A DNA stretch of 17,344 nt from Actinomycetota bacterium (GTDB lineage: Bacteria; Actinomycetota; Geothermincolia; Fen-727; JAQURN01), in the NCBI GenBank assembly GCA_028715585.1, contig JAQURN010000009.1, forward strand, positions 1 to 17,344, written 5' to 3'. Made by a program: the position numbers and the translations under genes. The stretch's first letter is position 1, and every line of letters starts with the position of its first letter. The notes below the pieces were generated by a model. It saw only the letters and a list, made by a program, of their open reading frames with translations, was not told the origin of the DNA and made no database searches. Positions 13,022 to 17,344 of the stretch are shown in pieces.

Positions 13022-15278
13022 GCGCGTAATAAGAAGCGCACAAAAAGGAAATGAGCGCCATCGACGCCATGAGCGTTATTCCAGAATCATTGATGGCAAA
13101 ACCCAAAAGACTGCCAAGAAGGGTTGAATATAGCGCAGCCATCCTAGGCTTGTTTTGCTCCCACTCCCGCATCCAAAAGGAACCCGGACGCCTAATCCAA
13201 AAGAGGAATGCAATAATCGCCAATATAAAAATCACCGCGGGTATCAGAAACTTTGTTATTTCCTGGAGATGAATTGAAATTTTATTTTGGATAATTGGAA
13301 TCAACCTTTCCATCCCCAGAGAAACACCTCTCCCAGCGTGTGAACGTACCAATAAAGCATCAATAGTAAGCATTAGCGCTCCTGAGACAAGCGTTATTAT
13401 CGCCGCGAGAACAAATTTCTTCCAGGATAGGAACTCGGGAGAAAGCACAAAAAAGAAGATAAGAACGGTGAAAATTGCGGTAACAAAACCCCCAAAATTC
13501 GCGCCAAACATCCCAAATCCAAGCACAAAACTCATGAAGACAAGTCCAACAAGCACCAGAAGTCTTCTTGTGCCACTCTGGGGTTCATCCCGCGAGATAA
13601 TTCCAGCTGCCCCCCAGATTGAGGAGGAAATAAGAATTCCCGCAATTACATTGCTGAACCCAAAGAAGCGCATCCCCTCCAGAGCTCCTCCCCCAAGGAG
13701 AGGAAACATCAAGAGCCTCCCCCCGAAGAGAGCATCCAGAATCAACACCCCAGCGGTAAGTAGGCACAAGGAAACAGCTGAATCTAGTTTTTTCTCTTTT
13801 TGCAACCACCAAACGCCAAGCCCCACTATAAGCATGAATACAATGCAGTAGAGCACTGGAAACGCGTAGTTTTCATAGAAGAAAGCCGAAATAGTGATGA
13901 AGGCTAGGGGTCCGGCAAGAAACACTATGCAAAGAGGTGCGAGCACTCTACGGAGCCCTTGGGAACCCTCTCCCGCCTCCAGCCGAAAGCGCCGCGGAAA
14001 AAACCGAACAATGATGAGCGCAAATAATATCAAGTTTAAAACGCAATAAGGAACAATCGTCATCCATCTCGCATTCCTGGTAATTGGCACCTGGCGGTCT
14101 AGTTTGCCAAGATACTCGAGGCTCTCAGAGCAACTTGAGGATTTCATCCCGCTGCCGGATACGACACCTGGAATAGGGATGCCAAAGAAATTGAGCACGG
14201 TCGGAAGAAAATCCGAATTATCCACTATGCCCATTCTCCTGGTCGAGTCGGAAGACAAAATCCGCGGGCCGGAATCAAAACCTTCACCTGCCGCCACCAG
14301 GGGAGTGAGGTAGTTTCCCTGCTTGAGCTCATCTTCAGTTGCCCTCGGCGATATCACCACGAAAGCCGATGTCTTCATGTCCAAAAGTCCGAAGAGCTCT
14401 TCCGCAAGATGGTCTGCCTGGGATATCGCCTCATTTCGCCTTTCTTCAAAAAGTTCAAGGCTCATGGACTTTTGTTCCTTTTCAACCCTTGCGGTGTCAC
14501 CAGAATCCACTACCACAAAGGATGATTCGCCGAGGAAACGCCTGGTAGTATTAGTAACCTTTTCTAAATCTACCCTCGAGCCTGTGGCTTTTTCCAGAAA
14601 CGGCTCCAGGTTGGAGTCGCTCACGTCGCCAAGCGGAATCGAACCCCCCTTGTTGGCACAGATGAGAGTGGCGTTCCTCGAGAGCGCCTCGAGAAGGTCA
14701 GAATTGCCAACAACGGCAACGTTTATACCCCCCTCATCGAGACACTGACCAAGAAGCCCGATATTCTCTTCCAAGCCAAGTTCCTCGTTTTTCTGTCTCA
14801 CTTCCTCCCACTTGAGACAAACAACGCCATTTGGCGGAGGCTCCCTTCCGGTGAACTCTAAATACGCTTGGCCAGCGCTCATGCCAGTCGAAAAAGTCGG
14901 GATAACCTCCTGTGTATTGAGGCACAAATCCGACCCATTGACTCCCCTAACCCGTGCCCCAGAACCTAGAGATAGATACTCAGCGCCCAAACCACCAGCA
15001 GCTCTAGTAGAAAGCAAGCCAACCGAGTGCTTCTTGGAAAGGTTCCATAAAAATGGAGTGAGAGATGGTGAGATGTCCTCCATACGCAAGTGGTCAACGA
15101 TTAACACGACCATCTTTTTTTCAGTCTCTACGGAAGAAAAGGAATCAGAATCCCCCGCTCGAGCTTTGGGAAACGAGGAAAAAAGAAGAAAACTCGCGAT
15201 ACAAACGATAGCGGGAAATATCACCCGCGCAACTTTGGAAGAGAAGGAGTGCCTTTTTGAAACTGGACCGGCTTTCAT
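12954..15278 (-). CDS. Membrane protein with external alkaline-phosphatase-superfamily-like domain
   Basis: This 774-residue protein has a signal or anchor helix (about 17-36), a soluble external domain (about 55-400) and some ten or eleven membrane spans from about 408 to 765. The soluble part follows the alkaline phosphatase superfamily plan: an initial metal-ligand Asp62 in VVLIVDHL, the STRAAGGLGAEYLSLGSGAR region (90-109) where the nucleophile loop lies, and SDFLPTVLNFFGIP (355-368) resembling the common 'D..PT.L...G' segment. The DHG-type late metal motif is not seen, so activity may be lost or altered. The last spans contain FAINDSGITLMAS, an NDSG motif I associate with similar Gram-positive membrane proteins. 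The ATG overlaps the murA stop as ATGA, implying translational coupling. A role in envelope glycan or lipid metabolism is inference; the function is unknown. Confidence 0.82.
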   Translation of the reverse strand: MKAGPVSKRHSFSSKVARVIFPAIVCIASFLLFSSFPKARAGDSDSFSSVETEKKMVVLIVDHLRMEDISPSLTPFLWNLSKKHSVGLLSTRAAGGLGAEYLSLGSGARVRGVNGSDLCLNTQEVIPTFSTGMSAGQAYLEFTGREPPPNGVVCLKWEEVRQKNEELGLEENIGLLGQCLDEGGINVAVVGNSDLLEALSRNATLICANKGGSIPLGDVSDSNLEPFLEKATGSRVDLEKVTNTTRRFLGESSFVVVDSGDTARVEKEQKSMSLELFEERRNEAISQADHLAEELFGLLDMKTSAFVVISPRATEDELKQGNYLTPLVAAGEGFDSGPRILSSDSTRRMGIVDNSDFLPTVLNFFGIPIPGVVSGSGMKSSSCSESLEYLGKLDRQVPITRNARWMTIVPYCVLNLILFALIIVRFFPRRFRLEAGEGSQGLRRVLAPLCIVFLAGPLAFITISAFFYENYAFPVLYCIVFMLIVGLGVWWLQKEKKLDSAVSLCLLTAGVLILDALFGGRLLMFPLLGGGALEGMRFFGFSNVIAGILISSSIWGAAGIISRDEPQSGTRRLLVLVGLVFMSFVLGFGMFGANFGGFVTAIFTVLIFFFVLSPEFLSWKKFVLAAIITLVSGALMLTIDALLVRSHAGRGVSLGMERLIPIIQNKISIHLQEITKFLIPAVIFILAIIAFLFWIRRPGSFWMREWEQNKPRMAALYSTLLGSLLGFAINDSGITLMASMALISFLCASYYALRGEGLDIPGVSPGVRPRALFP

Positions 15279-16561
15279 GGAGTATCCTCGCCCTGGATGA
15301 GGACTCGCCTCACAGAGGCTCCCAGAGACTGGAGTTTTTCCTCGAAGTTCTCGTATCCCCTATCGATGTGATGGAGACCATAAACCTCGGTGACTCCCTC
15401 AGCGGCAAGCCCCGCGAGAACTAGAGCCGCGCCGGCTCTTAAGTCGGGAGCAGATACAGGAGCTCCAGAGAGGCTTTTGACCCCTGTAATGATAGCGTGG
15501 TTGCCCTTTGTCTTGATGTTAGCCCCTAGCCTGTTCAGTTCATCAGTAATCATAAAGCGGCTTTCAAAGACGTTTTCGGTTACAAACGAGGTCCCTTTCG
15601 CGATGGAAAGTAGAGCTTGCATCTGCGGCTGGAGATCGGTGGGGAAACCAGGGAATGGAAGAGTCTGCACGCTTATTGCTTGAATATCGTCCGCGGCTGA
15701 CACGATTACTCCTTGGGGGAGCGTCCCCACATGGCAGCCAGCTTCTTCCAACTTCACCAGCAGGTTTTCCAGGTGAACAGGCTCAACCCCCTCAACTGTA
15801 ACGTTTCCTCCTGACATGGCTCCACCTATGAGGAAGGTGCCAGCTTCGATTCTGTCGCCAATAGTTTTGTGTTCAGCACCACCCAGGGAATCTACCCCCT
15901 CCACCACAATGGTAGAAGTTCCCGCTCCTTCGATAGAGGCACCCATCTTACAAAGGAAATTCGAGAGATCCTCTATCTCCGGGTCTCTCGCCGCGTTTTC
16001 TATGATGGTTGTCCCTTTCGCCAGCGTCCCAGCCATCAGGAGGTTTTCCGTCGCACCCATACTAGCAATATCTAGATAAACTCTCGAACCTTCGAGTTTA
16101 TCCGCTTCCGCCTCAATATAACCTTGCCTAATCCGGATATCTGCCCCCATTCGGGTCAATCCATCGAGATGCATATCTATCTGGCGACTGCCGATATTAC
16201 AGCCTCCCGGCATTGCCACGCGGGCGAATCCATATCTTGTGAGAAGTGGTCCCAATACTTCGATGGAGGCTCTCATCTGCTGGACCAGGTGATAAGGAGC
16301 TTCGAGGTTAGGCTTCGAGGTGGGCTCTATTACCACGCTTCCCGAGTCAAACGAAACCTCGAGTCCTATGTGGCGGAGCACTTCAATCATGGTGACAACA
16401 TCAGAAATCGAAGGTACGTTCCGGATTACACACCTCGAACCAGCAAGCAGGGACGCGGCTATCAGCTTCAATGCTGAATTCTTGGCACCGCTCGCCCTCA
16501 CTCTTCCAGTCAGGGTACTCTTCTTGACCACCAACTTTTCATTCGCGAATTCTCTGGCCAT
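15275..16561 (-). CDS. murA: UDP-N-acetylglucosamine 1-carboxyvinyltransferase
   Basis: MurA is the first committed enzyme of peptidoglycan synthesis. It transfers enolpyruvate from phosphoenolpyruvate to UDP-GlcNAc in the cytosol. The 428 residues match the family's usual length and two-lobed inside-out barrel. Catalytic Lys27 lies in GAKNSALK, Arg97 in QQMRASI, and the loop Cys121 in PGGCNIGSRQID. The FPTDLQPQMQAL segment holds the conserved Asp. Cys at position 121 is the residue that fosfomycin alkylates, so the enzyme is of the fosfomycin-sensitive type, unlike the Asp form of mycobacteria. No strong ribosome site precedes the ATG. The gene follows the terminator of the V-type ATPase operon by 39 bases and overlaps the downstream membrane-protein gene by four bases. 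Confidence 0.97.
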   Translation of the reverse strand: MAREFANEKLVVKKSTLTGRVRASGAKNSALKLIAASLLAGSRCVIRNVPSISDVVTMIEVLRHIGLEVSFDSGSVVIEPTSKPNLEAPYHLVQQMRASIEVLGPLLTRYGFARVAMPGGCNIGSRQIDMHLDGLTRMGADIRIRQGYIEAEADKLEGSRVYLDIASMGATENLLMAGTLAKGTTIIENAARDPEIEDLSNFLCKMGASIEGAGTSTIVVEGVDSLGGAEHKTIGDRIEAGTFLIGGAMSGGNVTVEGVEPVHLENLLVKLEEAGCHVGTLPQGVIVSAADDIQAISVQTLPFPGFPTDLQPQMQALLSIAKGTSFVTENVFESRFMITDELNRLGANIKTKGNHAIITGVKSLSGAPVSAPDLRAGAALVLAGLAAEGVTEVYGLHHIDRGYENFEEKLQSLGASVRRVLIQGEDTP

Positions 16562-16600
16562 CTTTGTTGCCCAAGCTCACCGCGCGTAGAAGAGGCTCGA

Positions 16601-16627
16601 AACAAAAACCCGGGGCTCTACCCCGGG
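16601..16627 (-). terminator. Intrinsic terminator of the V-type ATPase operon
   Basis: On the minus strand a perfect GC-only 7-bp stem (CCCGGGG, 16627-16621, with CCCCGGG, 16615-16609) and a 5-base loop are followed by TTTTTGTTT. It lies 24 bases after the subunit D stop, and is the clearest terminator in the window. Confidence 0.88.
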
Positions 16628-16651
16628 CATGCCTCAAGCGAACATGACTTC

Positions 16652-17299
16652 TCATTCGACAATGGCTAGTTTCCTCTTCTCAATCTTCTTCTTGACCCTC
16701 TTCAATCGGAAGTGGTCTTCCCTTGCTCGCTCATCGAGAGCGCTGTAAATGAATTTTACCTGCTCCTCTAGCTCGGGAACCACCACGTTCTCCAGGGCAT
16801 TTACTCGCCTGTTAGTCTTTTGTAACTCTTCCCCAAGCCTCCTGAGCCTGGTCTCGATATCGGCGCTCTCAATCATTGTTCCCACTATTTCCTCAAATTT
16901 CTTAGCCGCGTACCCTATTCTTGCGCTGACACCGGTTAAAGAATATCCGCGATTCAGCTCATTTCGAAGAGGTGCCTCCGCTTTTCTTATAACTGGAATT
17001 GGAACCCCCATTACATGAGTACCAGTAATATCTACATGTACTTCTCCCTTCGTCGCGAAGGAGACGGAAGTCACCGCTGCTTCTCCATCCACCGCCTTCG
17101 CCATCGCAAGAGCTCCCTGCGCTTCTTGGGTAGCTCGCTCCAGCCTCAAAGAAAGCTTCATCGTCTCGTCGATAATTGGTAGAAATTCCCGGAGAAGAGC
17201 GTCTCTCTTCTTTTTGAGGAGTTCCATACCCTGGACAGCAAGCTGTAGCTGTTGCTTCCTCCAAAGTAATTCCCCTCTCGTCGACTTTACTTTTTCCAT
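16652..17299 (-). CDS. atpD: V/A-type ATP synthase subunit D
   Basis: This is the central-stalk (rotor) subunit of the V/A-type ATPase, coupling the A3B3 head to the membrane ring. Its 215 residues match the family. Two long, charged helices (about 1-75 and 130-210) form the antiparallel coiled coil. The N-terminal STRGELLWRKQQLQLAVQGMELLKKKRDAL is highly typical of the family, and the middle GTHVMGVPIPVI segment is the short globular head. The start ATG has GAGG eight bases upstream. It follows the end of another frame by nine bases and is followed by a strong terminator, so it is the last gene of the operon, which continues to the right of the window. The symbols ntpD and vatD are also in use for this gene. 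Confidence 0.95.
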   Translation of the reverse strand: MEKVKSTRGELLWRKQQLQLAVQGMELLKKKRDALLREFLPIIDETMKLSLRLERATQEAQGALAMAKAVDGEAAVTSVSFATKGEVHVDITGTHVMGVPIPVIRKAEAPLRNELNRGYSLTGVSARIGYAAKKFEEIVGTMIESADIETRLRRLGEELQKTNRRVNALENVVVPELEEQVKFIYSALDERAREDHFRLKRVKKKIEKRKLAIVE

Positions 17300-17308
17300 A
17301 TCAGAGCC

Positions 17309-17344
17309 TCAGAGCGTTGTCGGACCGTACACGTCAGCTTCCTG
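17309..17344 (-). CDS. C-terminal end of the gene upstream of subunit D, probably V/A-type ATPase subunit B
   Basis: One minus-strand frame stays open from the window edge to a TGA at 17311-17309 and encodes only QEADVYGPTTL. The stop lies nine bases before the subunit D start, and the GAGG ribosome site for D overlaps it. In V/A-type operons subunit B commonly precedes D. The identity is inferred from gene order alone, because eleven residues are too few to recognise. Confidence 0.4.
   Translation of the reverse strand, partial: QEADVYGPTTL

Noticed and set aside
14323..14748. Plus-strand Ser-rich frame opposite the phosphatase-like membrane protein
   Set aside because: Its composition is that of an antisense translation, and it lies inside a clear gene.
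1..17344. tRNA, rRNA, CRISPR, insertion sequences or attachment sites
   Set aside because: I looked for cloverleaf-like segments, regularly spaced direct repeats, transposase motifs and terminal inverted repeats and found none that I could support.

Overview
The window looks like chromosomal DNA from a monoderm, probably actinobacterial lineage of the uncultured or thermophilic kind. I infer this from three things: secreted proteins built on roughly 100-residue 'WYLAEG...ERAMYF' modules, which I associate with Actinomycetota genomes; a V/A-type ATPase rather than evidence of an F-type one; and an N-acetylmuramoyl-L-alanine amidase with a plain signal peptide. Taxonomy is inference, because no rRNA or tRNA is present. 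No mobile element, CRISPR array or phage gene was seen. Genes are densely packed, and no gap reaches 300 bp.

Left block, minus strand (1-6810). A very large secreted protein (6810-2203) has a catalytic-looking (alpha/alpha)6-barrel region resembling GH52/GH116 glycosidases, a FlgD-like Ig domain and four C-terminal WYLAEG modules. Behind it, after a hairpin, come a zinc amidase carrying the same modules (2066-171) and the start of a further exported protein (141-1, cut by the window edge). Together they look like an exported envelope or sugar-processing set.

Middle block. A GT4 glycosyltransferase (6937-8133, plus) is divergent from the large secreted protein and convergent with a B12-binding radical SAM protein (9440-8145, minus). 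A 177-bp divergent control region holds a promoter for each side and a dyad that fits a MarR-type operator. It leads into a plus-strand operon of an ABC-2 permease (9618-10451), two ABC ATPases (10473-11408, 11464-12456) and a MarR regulator (12509-13021). The two ATPases carry complementary defects. The first has lost the Q-loop Gln and the H-loop His, the second has lost the LSGGQ-type signature, and all of these fall on one composite nucleotide site. This predicts an asymmetric heterodimeric exporter and is the most interesting signal in the window.

Right block, minus strand (12954-17344). The tail of a V-type ATPase operon (probable subunit B C-terminus, then subunit D) ends at a strong intrinsic terminator. 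It is followed by murA and, overlapping it by four bases, a membrane protein with an alkaline-phosphatase-superfamily-like external domain. The stop of that membrane protein lies inside the 3' end of the convergent marR gene.
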